A stretch of DNA of 64,000 nucleotides from CAZUNO01 sp964621445 [NCBI: Candidatus Hadarchaeota archaeon] (lineage in GTDB: Archaea; CAYQAE01; CAYVLA01). Positions 1 to 8,066 of this stretch are shown here, in pieces; positions within the stretch are counted from its first letter, which is position 1; each line of letters starts with the position of its first letter. The stretch covers positions 124,001 through 188,000 of the forward strand of contig CAZUNO010000002.1 of NCBI GenBank assembly GCA_964621445.1, read 5' to 3'. Below the pieces are notes generated by a model that was not told the origin of the DNA, did not search any database, and saw nothing but the letters and a program-made list of their open reading frames with translations. A program made the position numbers and the translations under genes.

Positions 1-169
1 GGGTCCCACCCTGGGGGGCCTCGGTTTCAGTCATCTCCTTCGCTTGTTTACCCTTTTCAAACCCGCACTTGGCACAGAAGGTCCGCCCCTCTTGCTGGAA
101 GAGTGGTGCATTACAATTGGGGCAGCTCTCGTTCAACATCTTGCCCCCCTTTAGCATAATATCTGCCAT
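1..169 (-). CDS. SSSCA1-type zinc-ribbon protein, 3' end cut by window edge
   Basis: The minus strand reads MADIMLKGGKMLNESCPNCN, then two more cysteines in a CxxC about 17 residues later, and runs off the window start. The order KGGKML-x3-CPxC-x(15)-CxxC is that of the archaeal Sjogren's syndrome/scleroderma autoantigen 1 family, small zinc ribbons of unknown job. The start at 169 is chosen because a TATA-like box at 203-209 would place transcription near 180. A GTG at 184 would add five residues and is the alternative. The gene is divergent from the UPF0147 gene. Confidence 0.72.
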   Translation of the reverse strand, partial: MADIMLKGGKMLNESCPNCNAPLFQQEGRTFCAKCGFEKGKQAKEMTETEAPQGGT

Positions 170-202
170 GTCCTTGATTTCCACTGGTTCACCCGAAAAG
201 AG

Positions 203-209
203 ATTTATA
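203..209. promoter_or_regulatory. Shared TATA-like box between divergent genes
   Basis: The seven bases read ATTTATA on the plus strand and TATAAAT on the minus strand, inside the only spacer between the zinc ribbon and UPF0147. An archaeal start 25-27 bases away on either side would fall near 180 (minus) and 232 (plus), just ahead of both genes. A purine-rich AGGAGG (231-236) follows on the plus side, about 11 bases before the UPF0147 start codon. Confidence 0.5.
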
Positions 210-247
210 CCCTCGTTCTTAAAAACGTTCAGGAGGATTGCCCGAAA

Positions 248-505
248 ATGAATGACGAGCAAAAAATGGATGCAGTCTCACAGGTCCTTGAGCAGATTAC
301 AGAGGACACTTCAGTCCCAAGAAACATCAGACGTGCCGCCAACGAGGCCATCGAATGGCTTCAGAATGACAACCATACGCCGGGAGTCAGAGCGAGTTCC
401 GCGGTGAATATATTGGATGAGATAAGCGAGGACCCCAACATGCCCGTTCACACACGAACTATGATATGGAACGTGGTCAGCGAGCTGGAAGTGATTCAGG
501 ATTAG
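248..505 (+). CDS. UPF0147 family protein
   Basis: An 85-residue acidic protein with no membrane segment or cysteine. Two helical repeats are visible: ITEDTSVPRNIRRAA near residue 17 and ISEDPNMPVHTRTMIW near residue 58. This repeat and the length match the UPF0147 family, which is essentially confined to archaea and has no assigned function. AGGAGG lies about 11 bases before ATG. It is a useful taxonomic marker for the window. Confidence 0.9.
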   Translation: MNDEQKMDAVSQVLEQITEDTSVPRNIRRAANEAIEWLQNDNHTPGVRASSAVNILDEISEDPNMPVHTRTMIWNVVSELEVIQD

Positions 506-564
506 CTACCACTCCTTGAACCTGAAAGACCTCCCTATTCTCGATTGCCTATCTTGGATTAGGT

Positions 565-1332
565 CTAGAAATCCGCCTCGATTCCCCTTTTAAGAAAATC
601 CAGGTTTATCTCCGCTGCTTCAATTGGGTTGTCCGTGGATTTGGTTTCCAGGACCAGCCAGCCATCGTAACCTATATCCCCAATTTTGGATAAATTACGG
701 GGCCAATCCATCTCTCCCTCACCCAGCAAGTCCCCTTCCAGTTCCTTTATGTGTATCATGACTATCCATGGGGAAAGGATCTCGGTCATCTCCAGGGGGT
801 CATGCCCGTATATCCTGTTGTTGGCAAGATCCTGGTATATTCCAACATGGTTGGAGCCCACTTCCCGGACCATGCGTTTGAGCTGTTGATAGGAGAAACT
901 AGTCTCAATTCCGATGTTAACCCCTTCCCTTTCGGCTGCTGGAGCACACCGTTTCAAACCTCTCACATAGCGCTCTTCCCCTTTCGGACCCAGATCAATT
1001 TTCTCACGGTCAAAATGCGGCAGGAGAATAGCCTCTGCCCCTAAGGCCTCACATGCGGCTATGCTAAGTTCCACAAAGGAGATGCTAGTTTCCATGTCGA
1101 TGTCCAGGGAGAAATTGTATTCCCGGAAAGGGCCAACGCTCAAGGAGCAAACTTGGATACCGGAATCCCGACACAATTCAAGTATTCGGTCGGCATCACT
1201 TTCAACGATATTAATCAGGTTCTCTTTCGATCCGATAACCAGTTCCACACCATCATAGCCCACACAGCCAGCTGCCTCTATTGATCCCTCCCAATCCATG
1301 TCCAGAGAACTGTTTCTAATCCCGTATTTCAT
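565..1332 (-). CDS. Sugar phosphate isomerase/epimerase (xylose isomerase-like TIM barrel)
   Basis: A 255-residue single-domain protein whose pattern (GYDGVELVIGS near the N-terminus, HFDREKIDLG, GIETSFSYQQL, HIKELEG, GWLVLETKS) fits the AP-endonuclease-2/xylose-isomerase-like family of sugar isomerases and epimerases. Carboxylates and histidines on strand ends would hold the divalent metal. The start MKYGIRNSS is preferred because its ATG overlaps the TGA of the upstream oxidoreductase as ATGA; a reading ten codons longer sits inside that gene. Coupling to a Gfo/Idh oxidoreductase suggests a sugar or inositol catabolic pair. The substrate cannot be told. Confidence 0.82.
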   Translation of the reverse strand: MKYGIRNSSLDMDWEGSIEAAGCVGYDGVELVIGSKENLINIVESDADRILELCRDSGIQVCSLSVGPFREYNFSLDIDMETSISFVELSIAACEALGAEAILLPHFDREKIDLGPKGEERYVRGLKRCAPAAEREGVNIGIETSFSYQQLKRMVREVGSNHVGIYQDLANNRIYGHDPLEMTEILSPWIVMIHIKELEGDLLGEGEMDWPRNLSKIGDIGYDGWLVLETKSTDNPIEAAEINLDFLKRGIEADF

Positions 1333-2326
1333 ACGAATCCCTCGATCATATCCTCCAAGCAAATCCTTTCTCCAGTTCTTGCCGACTGGGCCACGCCCTG
1401 GGTCACCGCCACCGCTATCATTCCATCCCTAAGGGTGTTCTCGTATCTCCTTGACGTGCTCCCGGTTATGAGATCCGCGAAATGGTTCTGCATCTTCATT
1501 ACCGGGTCATGATCATCATGGGTAGGGATGCTTTGAACGTCTTTGTCAATGGCCCCCTATGCCGCATCACCTCCAGGGTCTTCATATCATTGGTTGTCAA
1601 GCTCCCCTTTCTCCCAACGACCTGTATTATATTCTGCGTATTTGGAGCACCCATGCTGGTTATTATGGTAACCGAACGTCCACCATCGAAATCGATCATC
1701 ATGTTGGCGAAATCTATGGTGTCGCCTCCCCTGAAAGTTCCCCTTCTCAACGTGGCGTAAACACCCTTCGGCTTCCCCTCCATCAGCCATAGGCCCCGAT
1801 GAATAGTGTGTGAAGCCGTATCTATAACCCCTCCATAATGCTCGGGAAAGAAGTACTGGGGAGCCATCATGCCCCTCTGCACGGTTAGAAGAGCCTGAAG
1901 TGGTTCCAGGGATTGGGCTTCCTTCTTTAAGGTAGAGGATAATTCGGTAAATCTAAGCTGATATGCAACCATGCCCACGACCGCCTCCTCATCGGCAGCT
2001 CGAATCAGTTTTTTTCCGGTTTCCACCGAATCTACAAGAGGTTTTTCGACAAGGATATGCTTTCCTGCCCTCGCCGCATCAATTGCGATGTTTCCATGGT
2101 GTTTGGTATGGGTGGCTATGATCACCGAGTCAAGGTCCTCCCTTTCGAGGAGCTCCTTGTAATCGAGGACGTAATCCACCCCCAGAAGCTCGCTCGTTCT
2201 TCTTGCCCTGGATTCATCAAGGTCACATACGGCGAGAAGGCGCAGCTTACGGGAAGAATTGGTACGCTGTCCATGCCATGGGCCGCGTTGCCCGCACCCT
2301 ATCAGTGCCGTGGTTACCTCTTTCAT
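1329..2326 (-). pseudogene. Gfo/Idh/MocA family oxidoreductase, broken by one frameshift
   Basis: The N-terminus (LIGCGQRGPWHG) is a Rossmann NAD(P)-binding motif, followed by VEKPLVDSVE, the family's EKP motif. The first frame stops at 1499 after the chance tail MMIMTR. A second frame carries on with family-like sequence (HDPVMKMQNHFADLI, then ENTLRDGMIAVAV) and ends in the ATGA overlap with the isomerase. The two frames join if one G is added to the run of five Cs at 1553-1557 on the plus strand. The rest is intact, so a sequencing error, a recent mutation or programmed slippage are all possible. Full length would be about 332 residues. Confidence 0.75.
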
Positions 2327-2421
2327 GATTCAACCTCCATTCGGTTTCCCTCTCAAAAATAGGTTACTCCCTCAAATCATATTAGGTCCTATATACCTAT
2401 GACCGGATGCCAGAATTATTT

Positions 2422-3927
2422 CTACTCCACCCAGATGGGCGAGGACCATGCTGTCTGACCATCCTCCTGTTGGACCCTGACATAGTAGTAGTTATTGCCT
2501 TCATCTATGGGCAGATCCTGCAAATCCATTCCGACCAGGCATGCATCCCGGGGATAGGCAGGATGGAATTTCACCTTTCGTGCATTGTGATAGTAGATAT
2601 CGGGGTTCCGGACCTCCTTCTCCTTAAGGCCAAAGGTCGATTCCACCCTTTCGATCGATTCCTCCATGAATGGAAATAGATGAGCCGAATCCAAACATTC
2701 GATAAGATCAAGACTAAACTCTCTATCATCTATCGATAGATTCAAGGTTGTCGATTTACCTCCCTCAATGGTGAATATTAGTCCCTGCCTGAAAGACGGG
2801 CGTCCATCGCGAGATGTGGTCAGCTCGAAGCTGCAGCTATCCTTCTTCCGGTGAAACCTTTGACCCAGGCCCGAGAACCTTGGCTCGACCTTTATCATCT
2901 GGCCGTTTATAACCCTCAACCTCCCCGCCCATTCCTGTTGCACGTCCTCAAAACCGTAACGCTTGGCCGGCCCCCAACCGAACTCGACCAGAATCTTGAA
3001 AATGCCCTCCTCTTGGACCCCCCACTTGCCGGCGTGGCAATATGTCTCGATGATTTGGCCGTTGTGTATCAGCTCAACTCTATCCAGGGGCTGTGGGCAT
3101 TCGACATCTATTCGCCCCTCTAATTTTCCCGGATCTTTCATTATTGAACCGAGTGGTTTTCCATTGATTTCAAACCAAAGATTGATCCTATCTCCCGTCG
3201 AGGCAATGGTGCGCCTATCCTTCAGGGCCTCCCATATGGCTTCGCGGGTCAGACTTTTAGCCCAAATCCCAGCGATACCCAGAGGCCAACTTCCGGGCAG
3301 GCCGGCACTATCATTTGATGCGATACAACCTATTCTAATCCCCCTGTCCAGGGCGTCCCTAAAGTTACCCCCACTGGTCCTCGGCCCCATGGACCTATTG
3401 CCTTCCATCTTGACCCTGGTGTCCACACCCTCGGAGGAGCCATGGGTGGAATATATCTCCATCACTGGGCATAGAGATGAATCTATCACGTCCCAATTTT
3501 TGCCTCTGTGTTCGGGTATGTAGGCGGTGTGGTGTGGAATTGCCAGGGCATCTCGGTTCCTCAAGTGGGAAAAAAGGTTTTCAAGTTCCCAGGCATCATC
3601 CAGGGGTCCGTCCTCGAAGTAGATAACGTTGTGATCGCCGTATTCGGTACGGTTTCCATGCCACTCATATCCAAGAAATGTTACGAAATCCCCCTCCCTG
3701 TTGTGGTCCCTTGAAGCCGTGCGGAGCCTTTTCCACCACTCCAGGAAGTCGGGTCTTTGTCTAACCGATTCAATCCTCGCTCCCTTTACTCTATCCCATT
3801 GAAAGGGGTAACAAAGAACACAATAAACGTCCAGATTATATTTTGCATAATCAATTATTTGGTCACATCTATCCATATCAACTAGGTGTTTATGGAAGTC
3901 TCCCCAGTATAGATTAAAACCCGACAT
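2422..3927 (-). CDS. DUF3604 / PHP-type metal-dependent hydrolase
   Basis: A 501-residue cytosolic protein. YWGDFHKHL opens the first metal-binding motif and is followed by FLGYEWHG near residue 90, AIPHHTAY near 128 and EIYSTHGS near 158. These match the PHP-like fold of DUF3604, often found next to sugar catabolic genes. The last 230 residues look like beta-sandwich (RVELIHNGQIIE, YYYVRVQQEDG), as in family members with a C-terminal extension. It is upstream on the same strand as the Gfo/Idh-isomerase pair. The substrate is unknown. Confidence 0.75.
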   Translation of the reverse strand: MSGFNLYWGDFHKHLVDMDRCDQIIDYAKYNLDVYCVLCYPFQWDRVKGARIESVRQRPDFLEWWKRLRTASRDHNREGDFVTFLGYEWHGNRTEYGDHNVIYFEDGPLDDAWELENLFSHLRNRDALAIPHHTAYIPEHRGKNWDVIDSSLCPVMEIYSTHGSSEGVDTRVKMEGNRSMGPRTSGGNFRDALDRGIRIGCIASNDSAGLPGSWPLGIAGIWAKSLTREAIWEALKDRRTIASTGDRINLWFEINGKPLGSIMKDPGKLEGRIDVECPQPLDRVELIHNGQIIETYCHAGKWGVQEEGIFKILVEFGWGPAKRYGFEDVQQEWAGRLRVINGQMIKVEPRFSGLGQRFHRKKDSCSFELTTSRDGRPSFRQGLIFTIEGGKSTTLNLSIDDREFSLDLIECLDSAHLFPFMEESIERVESTFGLKEKEVRNPDIYYHNARKVKFHPAYPRDACLVGMDLQDLPIDEGNNYYYVRVQQEDGQTAWSSPIWVE

Positions 3928-4089
3928 CTTAACCCATTACCTCTTTTCAAGAAGATAACATGGCATCTATTAGGTCTTATCCAGGGGATTGGGAATTCTC
4001 AGAACCGGATTGTTAATAAGGGCGGTAGATCTGCTGCCAAAGCTCAGGCTTCGGCGGGTTAAAAGGGGAAATACGGCAACAAATTGTTC

Positions 4090-4173
4090 CTAATAGACAA
4101 CGTATTGTACGATATAGCCCACCATGGCAAAAACAATAGCCCAATAGGCGATGCTGAAATATAGAAATCTCAA
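4090..4173 (-). CDS. Possible 27-residue single-pass membrane peptide
   Basis: In the 296-base gap between the PHP gene and the RecA-like gene, a TTG-started frame encodes a short peptide that is nearly all hydrophobic (FSIAYWAIVFAMVGYIVQ). A purine-rich stretch lies about 13-25 bases ahead. Size and composition recall CcmD-like stubs, but there is no sequence match or cytochrome context. It could equally be chance. Confidence 0.3.
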   Translation of the reverse strand: MRFLYFSIAYWAIVFAMVGYIVQYVVY

Positions 4174-4223
4174 GGACTTTGCACCTTACCTCACCCCCCC
4201 TCCATTTAGCTTAAAAATATTTT

Positions 4224-4826
4224 CTAATCATCCGAAGTATCGCAGACTTCTCTACCTTCAATTCCCCCTTTGAGGGCACTATAGCCCTTAACTTCCTTCC
4301 CCTCTTCGCGTGCTCCCAGGATAATATCACATAGGTAGTAAAGAGCGGGGTGGATCATGAACTCCAACCTCTGTGGTTTTCGGGAATCGCTAAGGATAAG
4401 CACCGGACATGACCTTGATAACTCCTCTAGGTATCCATGTGCTCCTAGCCAAAGCTCCCTCTTCTCCTCGAATTTGGTGGTTGGATCCGTGGTCATGATG
4501 AGGGAATTCGGTCTGTTAACGATCACCGTTCCCTTGTCCTCCACCTCCACGGCACCTTTTAGATCTGATATTAATTCTCCCGCGTTTTCCGGGTGGCTGA
4601 TTAACAGCATTGCCGCCGGCCAGTTTGAACCGTGCTCGAAGTCATTTAGGGTGATAGTATGATCGCAATCTAGAATCAGGGCTCTTTTTTCTTCATCCAA
4701 GGCCATCTTATAGGCCTGGCTAGCCAGGTTTAGATTGGCACGTGGATGATATCCCAGAACAAGGGATATACCTTCATTCCAAAGTAATCCAGAAACGTCC
4801 TGCTCCGAAAGGACGGAATCAGTCAT
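4224..4826 (-). CDS. RecA/RadB-fold-like protein without a P-loop
   Basis: A 200-residue soluble protein. The pattern ISLVLGYHPRANLNLASQ then RALILDCDHT has the spacing of the start of RadB/KaiC ATPases (hydrophobic strand, P-loop, helix, strand ending in D). The P-loop position holds YHPRANLN, with no GxxGxGKT. Further on, TVIVNRPNSLIM and CPVLILSDSR could be the Walker B and sensor strands. I infer a degenerate member of the RecA superfamily; the call rests on pattern only. It lies 23 bases downstream of the tRNA on the same strand. Confidence 0.4.
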   Translation of the reverse strand: MTDSVLSEQDVSGLLWNEGISLVLGYHPRANLNLASQAYKMALDEEKRALILDCDHTITLNDFEHGSNWPAAMLLISHPENAGELISDLKGAVEVEDKGTVIVNRPNSLIMTTDPTTKFEEKRELWLGAHGYLEELSRSCPVLILSDSRKPQRLEFMIHPALYYLCDIILGAREEGKEVKGYSALKGGIEGREVCDTSDD

Positions 4827-4863
4827 TTGCTTGCCCCGGGGAGAAGAGATAGCCCGGTACGGA

Positions 4864-4881
4864 TTTTCGGCCTAAGAGGCA
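4864..4881 (-). other. tRNA intron in the T loop (59/60)
   Basis: An 18-base insert between A59 and U60. The flanks form a textbook bulge-helix-bulge: 4-bp helix UUCG/CGAA, 3-base bulges AAU on both sides, and an intron hairpin GCCU-CUU-AGGC. Cutting after the second base of each bulge restores the standard T loop UUCGAAU. Confidence 0.85.
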
Positions 4882-4902
4882 TTCGAACCGCAGTCCACGG
4901 AT

Positions 4903-4920
4903 ATCTCCGAAACAGGATCG
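4903..4920 (-). other. tRNA intron at the canonical 37/38 site
   Basis: An 18-base insert after G37. The helix CUCU/GGAG is flanked by 3-base bulges GGC and AUA, with cuts after GG and after AU. Joining gives the seven-base loop CUCUGGA. This is the usual archaeal tRNA intron position. Confidence 0.85.
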
Positions 4921-4987
4921 CCAGAGTCCGCGATGCTTGACCGCTACACTACCGGGCTATTCCAAGTTCATTTGGGATTCCGATTTA

Positions 4988-6268
4988 TTAACTATTTCTT
5001 GCCCAATCTGAAACAAAGACCCGGGGACGTTCAAGGGTGAAAATTCCCGGCATGATCCCATTAATTTCCCTCTCGGGTCTCGTTCGTCTGTAAACCTCTC
5101 TTAGAATTTTCTCCTCTCGATCGTTAGGAACCAAATTTCTCCTAGACATCACCCTGCGCTGGGTGGTGAGCGCCGATTTGAGCTTTAACTCCTTGGATTC
5201 TCCATTATTTCCGTCCGCCCACATGGAAAATGATGGAATGCAACCTAGCCCTTCTCCATAGATCTGGCTGGCAACGCCGAGGCTTGTACCAGGATTTATC
5301 TTCACCCCTGCCGACAATTTTACGTGATCCGCTATTGCACAACCGAGCTTCATCAGCCCGGTGTCGATTTCTCCATCCTCTCTCCTTACCCTTACCGGTC
5401 CATATGAATTTTTAAGCTCGCTGGTTATGGTACCCGCACCTACATTGACCCACTGGGATATGTAGGATCGTGCTATAAGTGACGCATGGCTGATGTTTGA
5501 ATGGGCCATCATTATCGACTCGGAACATTCACCATGAACTTTGCACCCCTCCATTATTACCGATTCCGGACCTACCTCTCCTCCCATGACCACCGTTTCC
5601 TTCCCTATGTAGATCGGCCCCCGGATCATGCTGTGTGAACGAACCTCCACTCCATTATCGAGATATATGGGGCCATCACGGGTATCAAGAAGGCAAAAGG
5701 GTTCGATGTAGGTATTTTTATGGCAAAAGAGATCGCGGCCCAGAACACTCGAACTTGGCAAACTGGTTATCCTTTTCCCGTGTTTCGAGAGTGAAAAAAG
5801 GTCCTTTGATAGGGCACTCCCATTGTTGATTATCAAGTCCCAGAAATATTCGATCATGTGAGCAGATTCATCGAGATCTATCTCCTCAACCTCCCTAGGA
5901 AGGGAATCCTCATTAAAACCGGATCTCTTGAACTTTATCCCCTCCTCTTGTCCAAGAAAAGCGGCGGCCAGTTCCCCATCAACGAAGAAAGCTATCTTCC
6001 CCGTCTCTGACCCCGATACCAGATCCCTTAACTGATATCCAAGATCAAGCACCCTTCCGTTAACGAAAAGGGTCCTCCCCCTTATCTTAGGATCGGGGCG
6101 GTAGCTGAGATAATCCCTGCATATGTACCTGAAATCGAATTCAGGAAGTGCCTCCTCTATTCTATCGCCCAGTGTCTGCGCACCACAGACCAGGTCGTAA
6201 ACAGGCCTCGTCCATGTCAGTGGCAGTAGCCGCTTGAATCCTTCGTCCTCGTAAATTATCCCATTCAT
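4988..6268 (-). CDS. Alternate GlmU: UDP-GlcNAc diphosphorylase / GlcN-1-P acetyltransferase-like
   Basis: A 426-residue protein whose N-terminus LLPLTWTRPVYDLVCG matches the hallmark LLPLTFTRP of the alternate GlmU family best known from Bacteroidetes, not the usual nucleotidyltransferase GxGTRM. From about residue 190 there is a left-handed beta-helix (GPIYIGKETVVMGGEVG and similar hexapeptide turns), ending in NSYGPVRV near residue 310. It should make UDP-GlcNAc or a related sugar nucleotide. The start is four bases after the glmS stop, a clear operon. No phosphoglucosamine mutase is visible here. A C-terminal tail of about 80 residues is extra. Confidence 0.72.
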   Translation of the reverse strand: MNGIIYEDEGFKRLLPLTWTRPVYDLVCGAQTLGDRIEEALPEFDFRYICRDYLSYRPDPKIRGRTLFVNGRVLDLGYQLRDLVSGSETGKIAFFVDGELAAAFLGQEEGIKFKRSGFNEDSLPREVEEIDLDESAHMIEYFWDLIINNGSALSKDLFSLSKHGKRITSLPSSSVLGRDLFCHKNTYIEPFCLLDTRDGPIYLDNGVEVRSHSMIRGPIYIGKETVVMGGEVGPESVIMEGCKVHGECSESIMMAHSNISHASLIARSYISQWVNVGAGTITSELKNSYGPVRVRREDGEIDTGLMKLGCAIADHVKLSAGVKINPGTSLGVASQIYGEGLGCIPSFSMWADGNNGESKELKLKSALTTQRRVMSRRNLVPNDREEKILREVYRRTRPEREINGIMPGIFTLERPRVFVSDWARNS

Positions 6269-6272
6269 TCAA

Positions 6273-8033
6273 TCACCTAACCGTAACACATTTGGCAAGA
6301 TTCCTAGGTCTATCCGGATTGTTACCCCTCAAAATGGCCATATGATAGGCCAGAAGCTGCGCCGGTACAATGCCCATTACGGAAAAAAGATCCCCCGAAC
6401 CGGGAACGACGAATTGTTCATCAAATTCCAGCTCATCTCCATTTGTTATCCCAATTAACCTTGCTCCCCGTGTTTTTGCCTCTCGGGCGCTATTCACGAT
6501 CCCCAGGCTGTCCTGAGCAGCAAAAACTAGGCAGGGCACGCCCTCAGATATCAGAGCCAGGCTGCCATGACGGAGCTCGCTCCCCTCCAGGCCCAGGGAG
6601 GGAAGATAGCATATCTCCCGGATCTTCAACGCGGTCTCAAGGGCGGAAGGATAGGTCAGGTCCCGTCCGATAACGGCAATTACCGATGAGTCCTTCATGG
6701 ATTTTGCCAACCTGCCGGCCTCTTCATCCCATCTTGGTATCCATGTGGCCATGGACCCAGCTGCTTCAATAAGCTTCGACCTTCCCCGGTCCATGGTACC
6801 CCTCATTGCCTGGGCCATTAGGTAAAATGCAGCTACCTCCGCGATATAGGTCTTGGTCGCGGCCACGCTCACTTCGACCCCGGCACCCAAACATATGGAG
6901 AAATCGCTTGCCCTTTCCAGGGTCGACTGGGCATTATTCATCATCCCCACAACCCGGGTTCCCTGTCCTCGGGCGCATTCAACGGCGTCCAGAATATCGC
7001 TGGTCTCTCCCGACTGACTCACCGCCAATACCAGGTCATTCTCCCCCAAAATTTTGCTAAAAGAGGAAAAGCGGGATGAGAGCATGGGGTAGGTGCACAA
7101 GCCCCCTAGTTCGTTAATTAGGTAGGAACCGGTCAGACAAGCGTGATAGCTTGTCCCCGAACCAATCAGGAACGCTCTCTCACACCTGGAAATAGCACCC
7201 GCCATTTCCTCCAGGCCCTGAATTGAGCTCTTCCCGGACCTGTACAAGACATTCGGCTGCTGGTATATCTCCTTCTTCATGAAATGGGCGTAGCCGGATC
7301 TTCCAAGGTCCCTCGACCAATCCATTCTTGTATGAGACCGTCTTGTGACTGATCTCCCCTGCGAGCTCTCGATTAGTTCGGATCTTCCCTGCGAGATTAA
7401 GGCGATCTCGCCATCCTCGAGGGCTGTGAAGTTGCAGACGAATTTGGGCAGGCAGAAGGGGTCGGAGGAGGCCACACGGCCATCGGGTCCCTCCCCTATG
7501 ACCAGCGGAAGACCTTTTTTGCAGGCCACTATGTGATCCCGGTCCCAGGACGTCAGGACCAGAAAAGAGTACTTTCCCTCCAGCCTCCGAGAGCTATTTG
7601 AAATTGCAATGGACAACTCACTTCCTTCCCGAACCTCTTCCTCGACCAGGTGACTTATCACCTCGGTGTCGGTATCGCTGGTGAATCTGTGTCCCCGATT
7701 CGTGAGTTCCTCCCTGAGAATGTCCGCATTCTCAACGATTCCGTTGTGAACTATTGCGATATTACCGGAGCAATCAACCTGTGGATGGGCATTGGAAATG
7801 GTGACCTCCCCATGCGTGGCCCACCGGGTATGCCCTATCCCGATATTGCCCCCGAGCTCCCCCCCAGCGCTGGACAGGCCCTCGACTGGACCCATGCATT
7901 TCTTCCACTGCAACTCCCTATCAATGGTGGCAATACCGGCCGAGTCATATCCCCGATATTCCAGTTTAGCCAGGCATTCCATTAGAATCGGTGCCGCCCT
8001 TCCTTTGCCAATATACCCGATAATACCACACAT
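6273..8033 (-). CDS. glmS: Glutamine--fructose-6-phosphate aminotransferase (isomerizing)
   Basis: A 586-residue enzyme, close to the usual 600. It starts MCGIIGYIG with the catalytic Cys2 of the class II glutaminase domain; EYRGYDSAGIA and GHTRWATHG follow. Two SIS domains begin near residues 275 and 445 (GSGTSYHACL, SQSGETSDILDA, GLEGSELRHGSL), and the C-terminus NLAKCVTVR is typical. It makes glucosamine-6-phosphate, the first step to UDP-GlcNAc, and is followed at once by the alternate GlmU. The upstream gap to the divergent regulator is only 33 bases. Confidence 0.95.
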   Translation of the reverse strand: MCGIIGYIGKGRAAPILMECLAKLEYRGYDSAGIATIDRELQWKKCMGPVEGLSSAGGELGGNIGIGHTRWATHGEVTISNAHPQVDCSGNIAIVHNGIVENADILREELTNRGHRFTSDTDTEVISHLVEEEVREGSELSIAISNSSRRLEGKYSFLVLTSWDRDHIVACKKGLPLVIGEGPDGRVASSDPFCLPKFVCNFTALEDGEIALISQGRSELIESSQGRSVTRRSHTRMDWSRDLGRSGYAHFMKKEIYQQPNVLYRSGKSSIQGLEEMAGAISRCERAFLIGSGTSYHACLTGSYLINELGGLCTYPMLSSRFSSFSKILGENDLVLAVSQSGETSDILDAVECARGQGTRVVGMMNNAQSTLERASDFSICLGAGVEVSVAATKTYIAEVAAFYLMAQAMRGTMDRGRSKLIEAAGSMATWIPRWDEEAGRLAKSMKDSSVIAVIGRDLTYPSALETALKIREICYLPSLGLEGSELRHGSLALISEGVPCLVFAAQDSLGIVNSAREAKTRGARLIGITNGDELEFDEQFVVPGSGDLFSVMGIVPAQLLAYHMAILRGNNPDRPRNLAKCVTVR

Positions 8034-8066
8034 CTACAAAATCTGTTCTAGTAGTTAGTTTTCTTT

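Larger units (their letters stand above)
4850..4958 (-). tRNA. tRNA-Gln(CUG) with two introns
   Basis: The acceptor strands AGCCCGG and CCGGGCU pair fully, with A73 and no encoded CCA. The D arm GUGUAGCGGUCAAGCAU is like archaeal tRNA-Gln. The anticodon stem GCGGA/UCCGU and T stem UGCGG/CCGUA form only if two 18-base stretches are removed. Anticodon CUG is at 4924-4922. Both inserts sit in bulge-helix-bulge structures: CUCU/GGAG flanked by GGC and AUA in the anticodon loop, and UUCG/CGAA flanked by AAU and AAU in the T loop. The mature tRNA would be 73 bases, with loops CUCUGGA and UUCGAAU. Confidence 0.9.

Noticed and set aside
69-251. 60-codon plus-strand frame opposite the zinc ribbon
   Set aside because: It is antisense to the clear zinc-ribbon frame with four cysteines.
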